64,000 bases of DNA from Nocardia sp. CC227C (GTDB taxonomy: Bacteria; Actinomycetota; Actinomycetes; Mycobacteriales; Mycobacteriaceae), in NCBI RefSeq assembly GCF_030767025.1, contig NZ_JASITE010000002.1:1-64000 (forward strand). The letters are read 5' to 3'. Shown piece by piece: positions 18,901 through 29,379 of the stretch (within the stretch, counting starts at the first letter, position 1; each line of letters opens with the position of its first letter). Made by a program: the position numbers and the translations under genes. The notes under the pieces were generated by a model, which did no database searches, was not told the DNA's origin, and saw only the letters and a program-made list of their open reading frames with translations.

Positions 18901-21900
18901 CCCGGTGTCCGATGGCGGCGCGGGCGGCCCCGGCGGCTCGATCGGCCCGGTGTCCAACGAGGGCTCGGTGTCTGGCGGGCGCTCGATCGGCCCGGCGACC
19001 GACGGCGGCTCAGCGGTGGGCGGGGTGGTGCGGGAGGTGACGTAGGAGAACAGAGCGGTCGTGCCCGCGCGGGTGCGCCGGGCGATCGTGACTGCCGACT
19101 CGACCAGCGGATGTGCGGTGAGCGCGGAATCCACTTCTCCGGGCTCCACCCGGATGCCGCGCACCTTGACCTGGGAGTCACCGCGCCCCACGTATTCCAG
19201 CACGCCGGGCGCGGTGTACCGCACCAGATCGCCGGTGCGGTACAGCCGTTGGCCCGCCGTGAACGGGTCGGCCACGAAGCGGATCGCGGTCAGCGCGGTG
19301 CGCCCGGCGTAGCCGCGAGCCAAGCCGGGGCCGCGCACGTACAACTCGCCGACCGTGCCCGTCGGAACCGGCCGCAGCCAGCGGTCGAGCACCAGCAGGG
19401 TGACACCCGGTACCGGCGCGCCGATCACGGCGGCGGTATCGGGGTTCATGGGCTCGCTGAAACTCACCGCCACCGAGGTTTCGGCCGGGCCGTACGAATT
19501 CACCAGGGCGCGAGTCGAACCCAGCCGTGCGACCAGCGCGGGCGGGCAGGGCTCACCGCCGATGACGGCCGCCTCCACTCCGCGCAGCTGCTCGTCGCTC
19601 AGGGTGGCGAGGACACCGGGCGTGCAGATCAGGTGGGTCGGCGCAGCGGCCGCGATGGCGTCGGCCAGCTCGGGTCCCGCACTCGCCCCGGGCGGTGCGA
19701 CGACGAGTGTGGCACCGACCGCGAAGGCGTTCAGCCACACCAGTATCGCGGCGTCGAAAGTCGGGTTCAGGGCGTGCATCAGGCGGGAATCGGGGCCGAT
19801 GCGACCGCGCGAGGCGGTGGCGGCGACCAGATTCGCGAGGCCCGCGTGCGTGACCACCACGCCTTTGGGCGTTCCGGTGGAGCCGGAGGTGAACACCACG
19901 TAGGCGGGATGTTCGGGCCGCAGCGGGGTGAGGCGGGCGGTGTCGTCGACGGCGGCACCCGAAACGGCGGCGGTCGCCGCGCCGGTCTCCGGATCGTCGA
20001 GCAGCAGCCACTGCACCGCATCCGGGAGGGCCGCGCCCGCCCCGGCCGCGCTGATACCCAGGGCCGCACCGCATTCGGTGGCGATGGCGGCCGTGCGCAC
20101 GGCGGGCTGCCCGCTGTCCACCGGCACGAACGCCGCGCCGATCTTGGCGATCGCCCACAGCGCGATCATGTGGTCGACCGAGCGCGGCAGTGCCAGCAGC
20201 ACCGTTCGCTCCGGTCCGGCACCGGCCCGAATCAGCACGCGGGCGAGCCGATTGGACAGCTCGTCGAGCTGGGCGTAGGTCGCGGCGGTCGCACCGAACC
20301 CGAATGCGTCGCGGACATTCGATCCCGGCGTCGTGTGTCCGGTCGGCTCGAGACCGCCGATATCGGGCTCGCTTCGCGCGCTCGAACCCGGCTCCGCACG
20401 CCCGCCGCGACCGAGGTCTCCGCTACCGGCGGCACCGTACGCCGTGGACACCGCCGAATTCGGGACAGCCAGGGTCACAGCGAGTGCGTCCGGTATCCCA
20501 TTGGCGGTCAAGAGTTCCGGAAGAAGGCGTGATGGCAGTGCGAGCGGACCGGACCACCCCGCGTCCGCGCGAACGCCCGTCATACCGCGAACGGCGGCGA
20601 CGCGGAGGTTGTCGCCGCCGGCCAAGGCGGACAGGATGCGGGACAGGCCGTGAACCATCGACTCCGCGCGGTCGGCGTCGACATGGCGGGGTGAGCGGCT
20701 GAGCACCAGGCGCAGGCCGTCACCGGCGTAGGTGGCCAAGGCCAGCGGGTAGTGGGTGCCGTCGTGGCCGCGGATGCCGGTGACGCGCAGCCGGGCCCGA
20801 TGGGTCGCGGCGGTGAGGGCCGCGGCGTCGACCGGGTAGGACTCGAAGACGGTCGCGGTGTCGAAGAGCGGGCCGATCCCGGCCAGCGCCTGGATCTCGT
20901 CCAGGCCCAACGTGTGGTGTTCGGCCAGGGTGCTCTGCTCGGTCTGGACGCGGGTGAGCAGGTCGATCACGGGTTCGGCGGGGTGCAGGGTGATGCGCAC
21001 CGGAACGGTGTTGACCAGCATGCCGACCATGCGATCGGAGCCGGGCAGCTCCGGCGGGCGGCCGGAGACCGTCGCGCCGAAGACGATATCGGTGTCGCCG
21101 GTCAGTTCGGCGAGCAGCAGCGCCCACGCCACCTGCACCAGCGTGTTGACGGTGACCTCGCGGTCCGCGGCGGCGCGGCGCAGCGTAGCGGCGAAGTCGG
21201 CGGGCAGCGGCACCTCGTGGGCGACGGGCGTCGCGGCCGCCTCGGCACGGGCCACGGCCGGGGCGGCCAGGGTGGGACCGTCCAGCCCGGCCAGGGCCGA
21301 TGCCCAGGCGGCGCGGGCCGCGTCGCGCGGGCGGGCGGCGAGCCATTCCAGGTAGCGGCTCGGCGCGGGCGGTTCCTCGAATCCGGTATCGCTGCCGCCC
21401 GTTTCGTAGAGGGCGACGAGATCGCCGAACAGCAGCGGCATGGACCAGCCGTCGAGAATCAGGTGGTGGTTGGTGATGACGAGCCGGAACCGGTTCGGGG
21501 CCACCGCGATACAGGCGAAGCGCAGCAGCGGTGGGCGATCCACCTCGAACGGGACGCGCAACTGCCGCGCCGCGAGTTCGTCGAGTTCGGCATCGGTGGC
21601 ACCGTGCGCGTCCAGCTGGGTCCAGGGCACCTCCACATCCGAGACGATCAATTGCACTGCCGTTTCCGCGGTCTGGAGGAAGGCCGCCCGCAATGCCGGA
21701 TGGCGGCGCACCAGCGCGGCGGCCGCGGCCGCCAGCCGATCGCGGTCGAGTTCGGCCTCGATATCGATGACGGCCTGCACCGAGTAGCCGTCCAGTCCGT
21801 CCGGGGCGAGCTGCGCTCGGAACAGCAGCCCGCGTTGCAGCGGCGTCAGCGGCCACACGTCGTCCAAGCGGCCGAAACGCGCCTCCCAGGCGTCGATCTC

Positions 21901-24900
21901 GGACTGCGTGGCGTCGACCGACGAGAGGTCGCCGGGCGTGCGGCCGACGGCCCCCGGTTCGGTCGCCCGCCGCGCGATCTCGGCCACCGCCGCGAGCCAG
22001 CCGTGGGCGATCTCGTCGGCGGCCGCGTGGTCGATGGCCGCACAGGCGTACTGCCAGACGGCGTGCAGCCGGGTGCCGCGCTCGGTCACCAGGGCGGCGG
22101 CGTCCACCGACAACACCGCGGCGAGCGGCATATCCGGATGCGCGTGCCCGCCCAGCCGGTCCGTCATCCCCACCGGCATCCAGTCGGCCTCGACGGCGGC
22201 ACCGGGAATCTGGCCGAGATAGTTGAAACCGAGCTGCGGCTCCGGCAGCGCGGCGAGGTCGCGACCGGCCGGACTCAGATACCGCAGCAGGCCGTAGCCG
22301 ACACCGCCCGCGGGGACCGAACGCACCTGTTCCTTGACAGTCTTCACCACCGCCACAACGGATTCCGCAGCCGGCCCGACGCGCAGCGGCACCTGCCGGG
22401 TGAACCAGCCGACCGTCCGCGACAGGTCCGCGCCGGGGGCGACGGTCTCGTCCCGGCCGTGCCGCTCCACGGTCACCACGGTGTCGGCATCGGGCAGTCC
22501 GCGGCGCGCCCGGAACCGCGACAACGCCACCACCAGGCCGGCGAGCAGCACCTCCTCCACGCCGCAGCGGTAGACCTCGGCCACTCGGGTGAGCAGCGCC
22601 TCGGTCGCGGCCTCGGGCAGCTCCATGCGGATGCGGCCCGCGCTCCGATGCGTATCCACCGCGGGGTCGAGGCGACGGCGACCGAGCACCGGATCCGGGG
22701 CGAGGACGGCACACCAGTAGTCGAGGCCGCCGAACCGGTCGGCGAACCCCTCCGGCAGCGCGGTCGCGTCCTCCTCGACGGCCAGGGCGTACAGGACATG
22801 CGCCCAGGTGCGCACGGATGTTCCGGTCTCCGGCAAGTCGGCGGCATGGCCGGTACAGGTGCGCGACCAGGCGGTCATGAGATCCGGCAGCAGAATGCGC
22901 CACGAGATGGCATCGCAGGCGAGATGATGAGCGGCGACGATCAGCCGACCCGGCGCCGCCGGTCCGGGATCAAGCCAGGTCAGCGCGAGCATGCGGCCAC
23001 CGCGGGGATCGAGACGCCGCACCGCCTCGACGAGTTCGCGGTCGACGCGCGGATCGGGATCGCCGCACGGCACCCGGGTCAGCAGCCGCTCGGCGTCGGC
23101 CAGCCGCGGTGGCGGCACCTCGAGCAGCGGACCCGCCACCGATTCCACCACCCGCGCGCGCAGCATGTCGTGGCGGTCGAGCAGGCCCTGCACCGTCCGG
23201 ACCAGGGCCGCGGACTCGATGCCGATGGGCAGCCGCACGACCATGGACTGGGCGAAGCGCTCCCAGCCCGGCCGCGCCAGCAGCCAGGCGGCGATGGGGG
23301 TGAGCGGCATGCGGCCCACTCCCCCGCCCGGCAGCTCCGGAAGCCGTCGCGGCCCATCGGCGGCCCGGTGCGCGGCGGCGGCCAGGGCCGCCGGGGTGCG
23401 ATGTTCGAAGACGTCGCGCGCGGAGAACACCAGCCCGGCGGCGCGGGCGCGCGACACCAGGCCGATGGCCATGATGGAATCGCCGCCCAGGGCGAAGAAG
23501 GAGGATTCGGGGTCCACCGGTCCGGAACCCAGCACCTCGCCGAACAATGCGCACAGCAGCCGCTCGGCCTCGGTGGCCGCCGCCCGCCGCCGCACCGGCG
23601 ACGCCACCGCCGGTTCCGGCAGGGCCGCACGATCGACCTTGCCGTTCCCGGTGAGCGGCAGTGCGCCCAGCACCGTCACGGTGGCGGGCACCATGTACGG
23701 GGGCAGCCGCCGCGCGGCATGCTCGAGCAGATCCGGCTCACCGATCCGGGCACCCGCCACGGGCACCACGTAGGACGCCAGAGCGGTCCCCGCGCCGACC
23801 GGACGCGCCACCGTCACCGCGATTTCCACGCCCGGGTGGGCGTCCAGCACCGCGTCGATCTCCCCGAGTTCGATCCGCATTCCGCGCAGCTTCACCTGGA
23901 AGTCGCCGCGGCCCACGTAGTCCAGGACGCCCGGGGCGGTCCAGCGCACCAGATCGCCGGTGCGGTAGACGCGTTCACCCGAGGGCGCGGCCACGAAACG
24001 CTGCGCGGTGAGCCCCGGCCGCCCGGCATAGCCGCGCGCCACACCCGCACCGGCCACATACAGTTCACCGACCACGCCGATCGGAACCGGACGCAGCAGC
24101 CGGTCCAGCACCAGCATCCCCACTCCGGGAATCGGATCGCCGAGTCCCGCGGGCACTCCCGGCAGCAGTGCGTCGGTGTAGGTGACGGCCACCGTGGTCT
24201 CACTGGGGCCGTAGGAATTCAGCAGCCGCCGCCCGGGACCGAAGCGGGCCACCAGTTCGGGCGGGCACGGCTCCCCGCCGGTGGACACCGCCCGCACGCC
24301 GTCCAGGGCATCGGGTTCCAGGGTGGCCAGGACGGCCGGCGTCGAACACACCTGTGTCACAGCGTATTCGCGCACGATGCGAGCCATGTCCGCGCCGAGC
24401 ACCGGATCGGCGTCGGCGACCACGAGCGCCGCCCCGGCCGCGAACGCCTGTAGCCATTCCAGCACGGCGGCGTCGAAACTCGGGTTGAGACACTGCAATA
24501 CCCGCGACTCCGGGGTGACGTCGTAGCGTTCGACGATCGCGGCGGCCAGCCCGGCCAGGCCGCGATGGGTGACGGCCACCCCCTTGGGCGCACCGGTCGA
24601 GCCAGAGGTGAACACGATATAGGCGAGATTGTCGATCCGGGCTCGCGGTAGCGCGTCGCCAGGCTCCGGGTCGTGCCGCTCGATCTCGACGAGTTCACCG
24701 GTATCCGTTTCCAGCACCAGCCAGGCGACCGAACCCGGAAGTCCGGGAGCGGTTTCCGTGACCGCCAGGCCGATGCGCGCATCGCATTCCCCGGCGATGC
24801 GCAGCACGCGATCCCCGGGCAGGGCCGCCCCCAGCGGAACGAAGGCGGCTCCGGTCTTGGCCACCGCCCAGACGGCGACCACCGCCGCCACCGAGCGCGG

Positions 24901-26478
24901 GAGCGCCAGCAGCACCGGGGTCTCCGGCCCCACGGTCGCACCGGCCGCCGGACCCGCGGCGATCAGCCTGCGCGCCAGACGATCCGAGAGCGTGTCGAGT
25001 TCGCCGTAGGTGAGTCGACGGTCCCCCGACACCACCGCCACCGCATCGCGCCCGGCACGACGCAGCCCGTCGCGCAAGATGTCCGGCAGCAGCCGCGGCT
25101 CGGGCGGTTCCGGACCGAACGCACCCCGGGACACCGCCTCGTCGGCCGGGCCGCGGTACGCCAGCTCCGACAGCGGCGTCGCCGGGGCCGCGTCCAGCAG
25201 CGATTCCAGCAGGATCAGGAAGCGACCGTGGTGGCGGCCCAGCGAATCGTCGTCGTAGAGGCGGGGATTCGCGGCGAAGTCCACATGGATCGGCGCATCC
25301 GCGCCGTGCTGGTAGAAGTTGACGAACAGATCCTCGATGGGTCCGGAGGTGAGCACGTGCAGGCTCGACTCCACACCATCGAAGTCGAACCCGCGCGGGA
25401 ACAGCATGATGTTGACGACCGGGCCGACCAGGCCCCGGCCGAATTCGGGCTGATCCTCCGCGCCGTCGCGCATGTCCTCGTGCCGGAAGCGCTGATGACG
25501 AAGCGCACCCGATGCCGCCACCCGCAACGCCGCCATGACGTCGCCGACGGTGCCGCCGTCGGGAACTCGCACCCGCAGCGGCACCACATTGGCGACCATG
25601 CCGCCCGAACGCCGCAGCAGCGCGGTGGTGCGACCGGAGACCGGCAGGCTGATCACCACCTCGTCCATGGCGGTCAGCCGCGCGTAGTACAGCGCCAGCG
25701 CCGCCATCACCAGGGTGGCGGAACTGGTGTCGAAGCGGCGCGCCGCGGCCTCGAGCCGCGCGGCCGTGTCCGGCGACAGTTCACCGCGCTGTTCCCGGGC
25801 CAGCGCGCAGGCCGGTGCGGTCGCCGAGACCAGCGAGCAGCGTTCGGGCATGCCCGCCACGATCTCGCGCCAGTACTCCTGATCGGTGCGGTAGCGGCTC
25901 GAGTTCCGGTACGCCACTTCGGCTTCGTGCATCTCGAGCAGCGAGGCGGCGGTGCCCGGCGGCGGCGACTCCCCGCGCGTCGCCGCGTTGTAGAGCTCGG
26001 CCACCCGATAGAGCATGGTCACCGAGCCGAAGCCGTCGATGAGGATGTGGTGTGCCCGCGAGTACCAGAGGTGGTGGTCGGCGCCGACCTTCACGACCAC
26101 CGACATCCCGACCCGGTCACCCAGCAGGTCGATGGGTTCGGCGACCTCGGCGCGCATCCACTCCAGCGCCGCCGCCATCGGATCCGGCCGCCCGCTGAGG
26201 TCGAGGTACCCGACCGCCGCCTCCAAGCCGGGATCGACCACCTGGTAGGGCTCCCCGTCGATCTCGACCAGCCGCAGTACCCCCGAACCGAATTCCCGTG
26301 CGGCGATGATCGCCGCGGCGCGCAGCCGCTCCCGATCCAGCGGTCCGCGCATCTCGATGTACTGGGCCTCCGAGAGCGGAACGCTCGGATCCAACTGCTG
26401 TGCGTACCACATTCCGGACTGCGCCGGGGACAGCGGGAACACCGTGGCGGTGGCCTGTGCCGTGACTTCGCGCGTCAT
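12922..26478 (-). CDS. Non-ribosomal peptide synthetase, C-A-T-E-C-A-T-C-A-T-C-T-TE
   Basis: A single 4518-residue protein assembling a short peptide from thioester-bound amino acids. Domains, by hand: C1 ~13-430 (HHILIDG at 143); A1 ~455-935 (A3-core Thr624); T1 Ser1001; E ~1050-1480 ([10 protein letters not shown] at 1184, [10 protein letters not shown]); C2 ~1500-1950 (HHLILDG at 1671); A2 ~1965-2560 (Thr2197); T2 Ser2618; C3 (HHIALDG at 2803); A3 (Thr3281); T3 Ser3659; C4 (HHIAADG at 3843); T4 Ser4218; TE with GYSAG Ser4345 and His4488. All active-site motifs look intact. By hand alignment to PheA the ten-residue A-domain codes are DALCVTSVAK, DALIAISVAK and DALAINDVWK, which match no standard code I know. 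Residue 1 is predicted to become D. An N-terminal C domain implies an acyl group or an upstream partner. The last module has C and T but no A domain. A2 carries two extra low-complexity inserts (~2010-2060 Gly/Ser-rich, ~2481-2531 Pro-rich). It follows the DUF6875 gene by 6 bp. Confidence 0.96.
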   Translation of the reverse strand: MTREVTAQATATVFPLSPAQSGMWYAQQLDPSVPLSEAQYIEMRGPLDRERLRAAAIIAAREFGSGVLRLVEIDGEPYQVVDPGLEAAVGYLDLSGRPDPMAAALEWMRAEVAEPIDLLGDRVGMSVVVKVGADHHLWYSRAHHILIDGFGSVTMLYRVAELYNAATRGESPPPGTAASLLEMHEAEVAYRNSSRYRTDQEYWREIVAGMPERCSLVSATAPACALAREQRGELSPDTAARLEAAARRFDTSSATLVMAALALYYARLTAMDEVVISLPVSGRTTALLRRSGGMVANVVPLRVRVPDGGTVGDVMAALRVAASGALRHQRFRHEDMRDGAEDQPEFGRGLVGPVVNIMLFPRGFDFDGVESSLHVLTSGPIEDLFVNFYQHGADAPIHVDFAANPRLYDDDSLGRHHGRFLILLESLLDAAPATPLSELAYRGPADEAVSRGAFGPEPPEPRLLPDILRDGLRRAGRDAVAVVSGDRRLTYGELDTLSDRLARRLIAAGPAAGATVGPETPVLLALPRSVAAVVAVWAVAKTGAAFVPLGAALPGDRVLRIAGECDARIGLAVTETAPGLPGSVAWLVLETDTGELVEIERHDPEPGDALPRARIDNLAYIVFTSGSTGAPKGVAVTHRGLAGLAAAIVERYDVTPESRVLQCLNPSFDAAVLEWLQAFAAGAALVVADADPVLGADMARIVREYAVTQVCSTPAVLATLEPDALDGVRAVSTGGEPCPPELVARFGPGRRLLNSYGPSETTVAVTYTDALLPGVPAGLGDPIPGVGMLVLDRLLRPVPIGVVGELYVAGAGVARGYAGRPGLTAQRFVAAPSGERVYRTGDLVRWTAPGVLDYVGRGDFQVKLRGMRIELGEIDAVLDAHPGVEIAVTVARPVGAGTALASYVVPVAGARIGEPDLLEHAARRLPPYMVPATVTVLGALPLTGNGKVDRAALPEPAVASPVRRRAAATEAERLLCALFGEVLGSGPVDPESSFFALGGDSIMAIGLVSRARAAGLVFSARDVFEHRTPAALAAAAHRAADGPRRLPELPGGGVGRMPLTPIAAWLLARPGWERFAQSMVVRLPIGIESAALVRTVQGLLDRHDMLRARVVESVAGPLLEVPPPRLADAERLLTRVPCGDPDPRVDRELVEAVRRLDPRGGRMLALTWLDPGPAAPGRLIVAAHHLACDAISWRILLPDLMTAWSRTCTGHAADLPETGTSVRTWAHVLYALAVEEDATALPEGFADRFGGLDYWCAVLAPDPVLGRRRLDPAVDTHRSAGRIRMELPEAATEALLTRVAEVYRCGVEEVLLAGLVVALSRFRARRGLPDADTVVTVERHGRDETVAPGADLSRTVGWFTRQVPLRVGPAAESVVAVVKTVKEQVRSVPAGGVGYGLLRYLSPAGRDLAALPEPQLGFNYLGQIPGAAVEADWMPVGMTDRLGGHAHPDMPLAAVLSVDAAALVTERGTRLHAVWQYACAAIDHAAADEIAHGWLAAVAEIARRATEPGAVGRTPGDLSSVDATQSEIDAWEARFGRLDDVWPLTPLQRGLLFRAQLAPDGLDGYSVQAVIDIEAELDRDRLAAAAAALVRRHPALRAAFLQTAETAVQLIVSDVEVPWTQLDAHGATDAELDELAARQLRVPFEVDRPPLLRFACIAVAPNRFRLVITNHHLILDGWSMPLLFGDLVALYETGGSDTGFEEPPAPSRYLEWLAARPRDAARAAWASALAGLDGPTLAAPAVARAEAAATPVAHEVPLPADFAATLRRAAADREVTVNTLVQVAWALLLAELTGDTDIVFGATVSGRPPELPGSDRMVGMLVNTVPVRITLHPAEPVIDLLTRVQTEQSTLAEHHTLGLDEIQALAGIGPLFDTATVFESYPVDAAALTAATHRARLRVTGIRGHDGTHYPLALATYAGDGLRLVLSRSPRHVDADRAESMVHGLSRILSALAGGDNLRVAAVRGMTGVRADAGWSGPLALPSRLLPELLTANGIPDALAVTLAVPNSAVSTAYGAAGSGDLGRGGRAEPGSSARSEPDIGGLEPTGHTTPGSNVRDAFGFGATAATYAQLDELSNRLARVLIRAGAGPERTVLLALPRSVDHMIALWAIAKIGAAFVPVDSGQPAVRTAAIATECGAALGISAAGAGAALPDAVQWLLLDDPETGAATAAVSGAAVDDTARLTPLRPEHPAYVVFTSGSTGTPKGVVVTHAGLANLVAATASRGRIGPDSRLMHALNPTFDAAILVWLNAFAVGATLVVAPPGASAGPELADAIAAAAPTHLICTPGVLATLSDEQLRGVEAAVIGGEPCPPALVARLGSTRALVNSYGPAETSVAVSFSEPMNPDTAAVIGAPVPGVTLLVLDRWLRPVPTGTVGELYVRGPGLARGYAGRTALTAIRFVADPFTAGQRLYRTGDLVRYTAPGVLEYVGRGDSQVKVRGIRVEPGEVDSALTAHPLVESAVTIARRTRAGTTALFSYVTSRTTPPTAEPPSVAGPIERPPDTEPSLDTGPIEPPGPPAPPSDTGPTGPLSGTELAAWLSSRLPRYLVPSSITVLPELPRTATGKVDLRALPEPEAPDTEYVAPTGTEAVVADVLAEVLHADRVGARDDFFTLGGDSLLAARVAARLSAALHTTVPVRTLFEAPVVADLARRLDASAATAVAPPLVPGPRPDRIPLSPAQQRMWFVNRYDPTSPAYNIPLALRLSGDLDRTALRHALVDVLERHEALRTVYPDSDGVGSQRVVTAAAVELDLTPIPVRAADIGAAVAAAVGTGFDVTASVPLRLRLFRVERSDEFVLVVVAHHIALDGYSMAPLVRDVVTAYTARVDGAAPTWQPLPVQYADYTLWQHTRLGSADDPESLLHQQLRYWTKVLADAPEQLDLPTDRPRPARASHRAAEVSDRLDADLVAAVDRCARAGSATPFMVLHAALSILLARLGGAREVVIGTPVAGRGERELDDLVGMFVNTLALRTDIRAEEGFGALLERVRRTDLDAFGHAELPFERLVEELAPARSAARHPITQVMLVFQNLARPEFTLPGLTVAPLELPRTVSRFDLSLTVSGGADGMRLRCDYATDLFDADTVRTLLRRLVGLLTAVTADPARPVGDIELCTETELARLREHTPPAAPPLPLADLLAEAVAANPDGLAVRCADRQLTYRELDARAERLARLLTRAGAGPETLVAVGIPRSLESVLAVWAIARTGAAFVPVDPTYPPERIAHIVDTAGVRLGLTVHAWRDRLPATVRWWNLDGADIDGTAADEQREPPPRIRPEHPAYVLFTSGSTGAPKGVLVTHSGLANMAAAQRKRCRITSDSRVLHVASPSFDASVLELVMAVSAAACLVVAPPTVFAGGELADLLARERVSHIALTPSALATVDPAGLDELRVIINGGEPCPPELVAAWSAPGRSHYNDYGPTEATVWATGSAALHPGATVTIGTPAPGVRAVILDDRLRPVPDGVVGELYLSGITLARGYIGRGDLTAARFVADPYGAAGERMYRTGDLVRRRGAELEYLGRTDNQVKLRGLRIELGEVEAALTADPAVARAVAAIRDDGRGAALVAYVVGEAGPPDVRQLRQTAAQRLPSYMVPSAVVALESLPRTANGKLDRDALPAPEHTAAERRMPETAAERAVAAAYREVLAVDRVWLDDDFFALGGNSLIATRVVARLGAALDTAVPVRALFDAPTVAELAELVTAGAASGRTRPGPRPRPERIPLSAAQRRMWFLNRYDPDSPAYNIPGAFDIAGALDIPALRAALDDVVARHEILRTRYPADADGLPWQEILPPTPGSTPLTELEVAAEDLDDAVAARLFRGFDLTRETPLRVWALRLAPEHAVLAMAVHHIAADGWSMGPLARDVLAAYASRLSGEPPRWTPLPLQYADHALWQHDLLGAADDPAGLAHRQLEFWRTTLDGLPERHGIPTDRPRPASPSGRGDRIAFTIPAEVHDRVHVLSRAYGASPFMVAHTALAVLLARLSGVPDIAIGSVVAGRGDGELDELVGMFVNTVVLRSHLDPALSFAAALSDTRRADLAAYGNLDLPFEQVVEALAPTRDTSHHPLFQVLLAFQNLPPAVTTLPGLRIRPLDTAAPGAKFDLEWMLAEHFGPAGEPAGITGSLIFATDLFDRGTAQAMAEGFLRLLEAATTAPDTTLAALTGWTGAVTATGIPTVRGRQEPTPPRPYRAPRTALERLVVDAFEAVLASPRIGVDDNFFDHGGNSMAAVRLVERLRASTGDAVALHWMFAEPTPAALARRLSDTAPDSVDAGIVLPLRSTGTAPALFCVHPAIGLAWCYAGLVRYIDPARPVHGIQSPELSEGGTVRDLADRYADEIQRTQPHGPYHLLGYSAGGLLAHAVAVELRRRGAAVPSLIMMDARADAEVTDDGMPAPELLLAEFGGVDVPEGVAITAERAAELLRATTGAAALTAADLDRLYRDLRRLLHRIGAHRPGVFDGDLLFFTAAAGPPEPNVDTWAPYIDGEIHEVTLEFEHNRLITPEALAHIGPHVDAYLARHGSGVRTA

Positions 26479-26484
26479 GGCCGG

Positions 26485-27201
26485 TCACCGCGCGGGCAGC
26501 GGGCTGGCGGAATCCTCCGCCCGCACCTCGTAGGCGGGTACCGGGGCGTCGGCGCGAGCGGTCAAGCGTCCCACCACCACCGACCGCACATGCGCCGGAA
26601 TCATCGGCGCGAACTTGCGGACATAGGCGTCCATCCATTCCGTGCGGTCGAGCAGGAACGGGAAGTCCGTGGTCATCATGGTGCGCACCACCAGCATGGG
26701 CAGCGGTGCGTCCAGGGGCCGAAATTCCTTGTTCCACAATCCCGGTTGATCACAGCCGGGATAGAACTGTCCCAGCATGAATCCGCGTTCCACGAATCTG
26801 CTCTTGAATTCCGCGTGGAGATCGTCGATCAGCGAATAGTCCCCGAGGTTCGGTAACACGGTGATCAATGCGCGCAGCACCGAGGTGGAACTGCCGTTCC
26901 CGGTGGGCAATTCGGGATAGATCGCCAGCGCGTCCCCGATGACCGTACGCATCCAACCCAGCCCCGGCCGAGCGGCCGGGACCTGTCCCAGCCAGAGCAG
27001 ATCGCGCCGGATGGAGGGCCGAACGTACGGACATACCGGTCCGTCCCGACCCAGTTCGTCGCAGGGCTGGGTCAGAAAACGATCCGCCCAGGTTGCGAAT
27101 GAAGCTACCGTGGACCGCGCCGCGGTACACATGGATAGTGACTTGTCCCCCAATGAGACCCATTGCAGGCCCGAGCGGGGACCGATTACTCGCTCGCTCA
27201 T
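26485..27201 (-). CDS. DUF6875-type protein, NRPS partner
   Basis: A 238-residue soluble protein. It resembles the DUF6875 proteins that recur beside NRPS and PKS genes in actinobacteria. Recognisable elements are CPYVRPSI near residue 57, GFMLGQFYPG, and the C-terminal half with PLPMLVVRTMMTTDFPFL. No catalytic motif is evident, so its biochemical role is unknown. It is the first gene of the NRPS transcription unit: its stop is 6 bp from the NRPS start, and GAGGTGAG lies at a good distance before its ATG. The tight coupling argues that it acts with the synthetase, for example on loading, editing or product handling (inference). Confidence 0.75.
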   Translation of the reverse strand: MSERVIGPRSGLQWVSLGDKSLSMCTAARSTVASFATWADRFLTQPCDELGRDGPVCPYVRPSIRRDLLWLGQVPAARPGLGWMRTVIGDALAIYPELPTGNGSSTSVLRALITVLPNLGDYSLIDDLHAEFKSRFVERGFMLGQFYPGCDQPGLWNKEFRPLDAPLPMLVVRTMMTTDFPFLLDRTEWMDAYVRKFAPMIPAHVRSVVVGRLTARADAPVPAYEVRAEDSASPLPAR

Positions 27202-27254
27202 GACTCACCTCAGGCAGATAGAGCTACAGCGTCAGGCGCCGATGCCCACACACA

Positions 27255-27284
27255 TAAATAGTGCGACGGTCATGGGTCGTTAAC
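27255..27284 (-). promoter_or_regulatory. Candidate promoter of the DUF6875-NRPS operon
   Basis: On the minus strand TTAACG (27284-27279) and TATTTA (27260-27255) are separated by 18 bp, about 55 bp upstream of the start codon. The stretch is conspicuously AT-rich for this genome. The match to sigma-70 consensus is only partial, so this is a candidate. Confidence 0.35.
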
Positions 27285-27344
27285 ACGAGTAGTCGCATAC
27301 CCGAATTTCTGCGTGTGCCCCGAATTGTTGGGGCAGAAGGCAAA

Positions 27345-27380
27345 AAGAAAGGACCGGTCGATATCGACCGGTCCTTTCTT
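27345..27380 (-). terminator. Rho-independent terminator of glyS
   Basis: A perfect 36-bp palindrome (two 18-bp arms, beginning AAGAAAGGACCGGTCGAT) sits 10 bp beyond the glyS stop. On the minus strand the hairpin ends in CTTTCTTTTTG, giving a U-tract. On the plus strand the tail is CTTTCTTG, so it could also terminate weakly in the other direction. It separates glyS from the NRPS operon. Confidence 0.88.
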
Positions 27381-27390
27381 GTGATCTTAT

Positions 27391-28797
27391 TCAGGCACCC
27401 AGCAGCCGCGTAGCCAGGTAGTTCTCCACCTGATCGAGGCCGATTCGCTCCTGCGCCATGGAATCCCGTTCCCGAACCGTTACCGCCTGGTCCTCCAGGG
27501 TATCGAAATCGACCGTGATGCAGAACGGAGTACCGATCTCGTCCTGGCGACGGTAGCGGCGGCCGATGGCCTGAGCGTCGTCGAACTCGACGTTCCAGTG
27601 CTTGCGCAGCCGCGTCGCGAGATCCTTCGCCTTGGGCGAGAGTTCGGCATTGCGCGACAGCGGCAGCACCGCCGCCTTCACCGGCGCGAGGCGGCGGTCC
27701 AGCCGCAGCACGGTGCGCTTCTCCATGACGCCCTTGGCATTGGGCGCCTCGTCCTCGCTGTAGGCGTCGATGAGGAAGGCCATGAGCGAGCGGGTCAGAC
27801 CGGCCGCGGGCTCGATGACGTACGGGGTGTAGCGCTCACCGGTGGCCTGGTCGAAGTAGTTCAGGTCATTGCCGGAATGCTCGGAATGGGTCTTCAGGTC
27901 GAAGTCCGTGCGGTTGGCGACGCCCTCCAGCTCACCCCACTCGCTGCCGGCGAAGTGGAAGCGGTACTCGATGTCGACCGTGCGGGTCGAGTAGTGCGAG
28001 AGCTTCTCCTTCGGGTGCTCGTAGAGTCGCAGGTTCTCCGGAGCGATACCCAGATCGGTGTACCAGGCCAGCCGGGTGTCGATCCAGTACTGATGCCACT
28101 GCTCGTCCTCGCCCGGCTTGACGAAGAACTCCATCTCCATCTGCTCGAACTCCCGGGTGCGGAAGATGAAGTTGCCCGGGGTGATCTCGTTGCGGAAGCT
28201 CTTGCCCATCTGGGCGATGCCGAACGGCGGCTTCTTGCGCGCGGTGGTCATGACGTTCGCGAAGTTCACGAAGATGCCCTGCGCGGTCTCCGGCCGCAGG
28301 TAGTGCAGACCCTCCTCGGACTCGATCGGGCCCAGGTAGGTCTTGAGCATCATGTTGAAGTCGCGCGGCTCGGTCCACTTGCCGACGGTGCCGCAGTCCG
28401 GGCAGGCGATGACCTCCATGGACACGCTGTCCGGGTCGTCGATGCCCTTCTTCTCCGCGTAGCCCTCCTGCAGGTGGTCCTGCCGGTGCCGCTTGTGGCA
28501 GTTCAGGCATTCCACCAGCGGATCGTTGAAGACCGCGACGTGACCGGAGGCGACCCACACCTGCCGCGGCAGGATGATCGAGGAGTCCAGGCCGACCACA
28601 TCCTCGCGACTGGTGACCATGGAGCGCCACCACTGCTTCTTGATGTTCTCCTTGAGCTCGACTCCGAGCGGGCCGTAATCCCACGCCGACCTGGTGCCGC
28701 CATAGATCTCACCCGACGGGTACACCAGGCCCCGGCGCTTGGCCAGGTTGGCGACGGTGTCCACCTTCGACTTGGGTGCCACTCGAGATTTCTCCAT
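27391..28797 (-). CDS. glyS: Glycyl-tRNA synthetase (dimeric, class II)
   Basis: Charges tRNA-Gly with glycine in the cytosol. About 468 residues, the usual length for the single-chain alpha2 enzyme. Class II motifs are present: [13 protein letters not shown] near the N-terminus, [38 protein letters not shown] (motif 2) and the anticodon-binding domain at the C-terminus. A zinc-ribbon-like pair (CLNC and CPDC) is visible around residues 98-150. I chose ATG at 28797 over the upstream ATG at 28860 because mycobacterial homologues start close to it and the extension has no family features. It is divergent from smtB-zur, as in M. tuberculosis (Rv2357c, Rv2358, Rv2359). Confidence 0.96.
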   Translation of the reverse strand: MEKSRVAPKSKVDTVANLAKRRGLVYPSGEIYGGTRSAWDYGPLGVELKENIKKQWWRSMVTSREDVVGLDSSIILPRQVWVASGHVAVFNDPLVECLNCHKRHRQDHLQEGYAEKKGIDDPDSVSMEVIACPDCGTVGKWTEPRDFNMMLKTYLGPIESEEGLHYLRPETAQGIFVNFANVMTTARKKPPFGIAQMGKSFRNEITPGNFIFRTREFEQMEMEFFVKPGEDEQWHQYWIDTRLAWYTDLGIAPENLRLYEHPKEKLSHYSTRTVDIEYRFHFAGSEWGELEGVANRTDFDLKTHSEHSGNDLNYFDQATGERYTPYVIEPAAGLTRSLMAFLIDAYSEDEAPNAKGVMEKRTVLRLDRRLAPVKAAVLPLSRNAELSPKAKDLATRLRKHWNVEFDDAQAIGRRYRRQDEIGTPFCITVDFDTLEDQAVTVRERDSMAQERIGLDQVENYLATRLLGA

Positions 28798-28923
28798 CCG
28801 GTCCGGAAGATTGCAAGGGATTGGCTCCAGACTATCGGCACCGACCAAGCGGATTTGCACCCACCAGCCTCCGGTGTCGCGGCCCCCACATATCCTGCCG
28901 ATGCCGGCTCACCGCGCGCCTGT

Positions 28924-28953
28924 TTGACATGCGCACCTGTGCATACCAATAAT
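28924..28953 (+). promoter_or_regulatory. smtB-zur promoter with embedded operator-like palindrome
   Basis: TTGACA (28924-28929) and AATAAT (28948-28953) with an 18-bp spacer form a near-consensus sigma-70 promoter, 30 bp upstream of the smtB-like ATG. Between the two boxes lies ATGCGCA-CC-TGTGCAT (28929-28944), an inverted repeat with one mismatch. A repressor bound there would block RNA polymerase, which fits autoregulation by the ArsR/SmtB protein encoded next. Confidence 0.65.
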
Positions 28954-28983
28954 GGCAGTGGTTTCCAATAAGGAGTTGGTTCG

Positions 28984-29379
28984 ATGACCGCCGACAGCGG
29001 CGCCCCCACGCGGCGATCCCGCGTGGACACCGAAGCGCCGACCGCGATCCCGCACGACCCGTACCCGTACCGGTCACCCACCCCACCGGCCGTCCCGCCG
29101 CGTGGCATCCTCGACAATGCCGGGGAACTGCTGCGCGCACTGGCCGCACCCGTGCGTATCGCCATCGTGCTGCAACTGCGCGAATCGCCGCGCTGCGTGC
29201 ACGAACTGGTCGACACCCTGGGTGTCACCCAGCCGCTCATCAGCCAGCACCTGCGGATTCTCAAATCCGCGGGCGTCGTGCGCGGTGAGCGGACCGGACG
29301 CGAAGTGATCTACGAACTCGTCGACGAGCATCTGGCGCATATCGTGGTCGATGCCGTGGCGCACGCCGAGGAAGGATGA
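28984..29379 (+). CDS. smtB: ArsR/SmtB-family metal-sensing repressor
   Basis: A 131-residue winged-helix repressor of the zinc- or metal-responsive ArsR/SmtB family. An N-terminal ~35-residue Pro/His-rich tail precedes the DNA-binding domain. The recognition helix region reads VTQPLISQHLRILKSAGVV, and the beta-wing reads GERTGREVIYEL. The C-terminal helix ends in HLAHIVVDAVAHAEE; the spaced histidines and acidic residues fit an alpha5-type zinc site. Metal identity is inferred from position: its stop overlaps the zur start by 4 bp, exactly as in M. tuberculosis Rv2358-Rv2359, where zinc relieves SmtB repression so that Zur is made. Confidence 0.9.
   Translation: MTADSGAPTRRSRVDTEAPTAIPHDPYPYRSPTPPAVPPRGILDNAGELLRALAAPVRIAIVLQLRESPRCVHELVDTLGVTQPLISQHLRILKSAGVVRGERTGREVIYELVDEHLAHIVVDAVAHAEEG

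Noticed and set aside
20752..24453. A 1233-residue open frame on the plus strand inside the NRPS region
   Set aside because: It is antisense to an intact NRPS with all core motifs, and its translation is His/Arg/Gly-rich without any domain; a GC-bias shadow.
24673..26856. A 727-residue plus-strand frame crossing the NRPS start
   Set aside because: Antisense to NRPS module 1 and the DUF6875 gene, low-complexity Arg/His translation, no family.
27202..27344. An extra small gene between the NRPS operon and glyS
   Set aside because: Frames are short, without a ribosome binding site; the AT-rich content fits promoter DNA.
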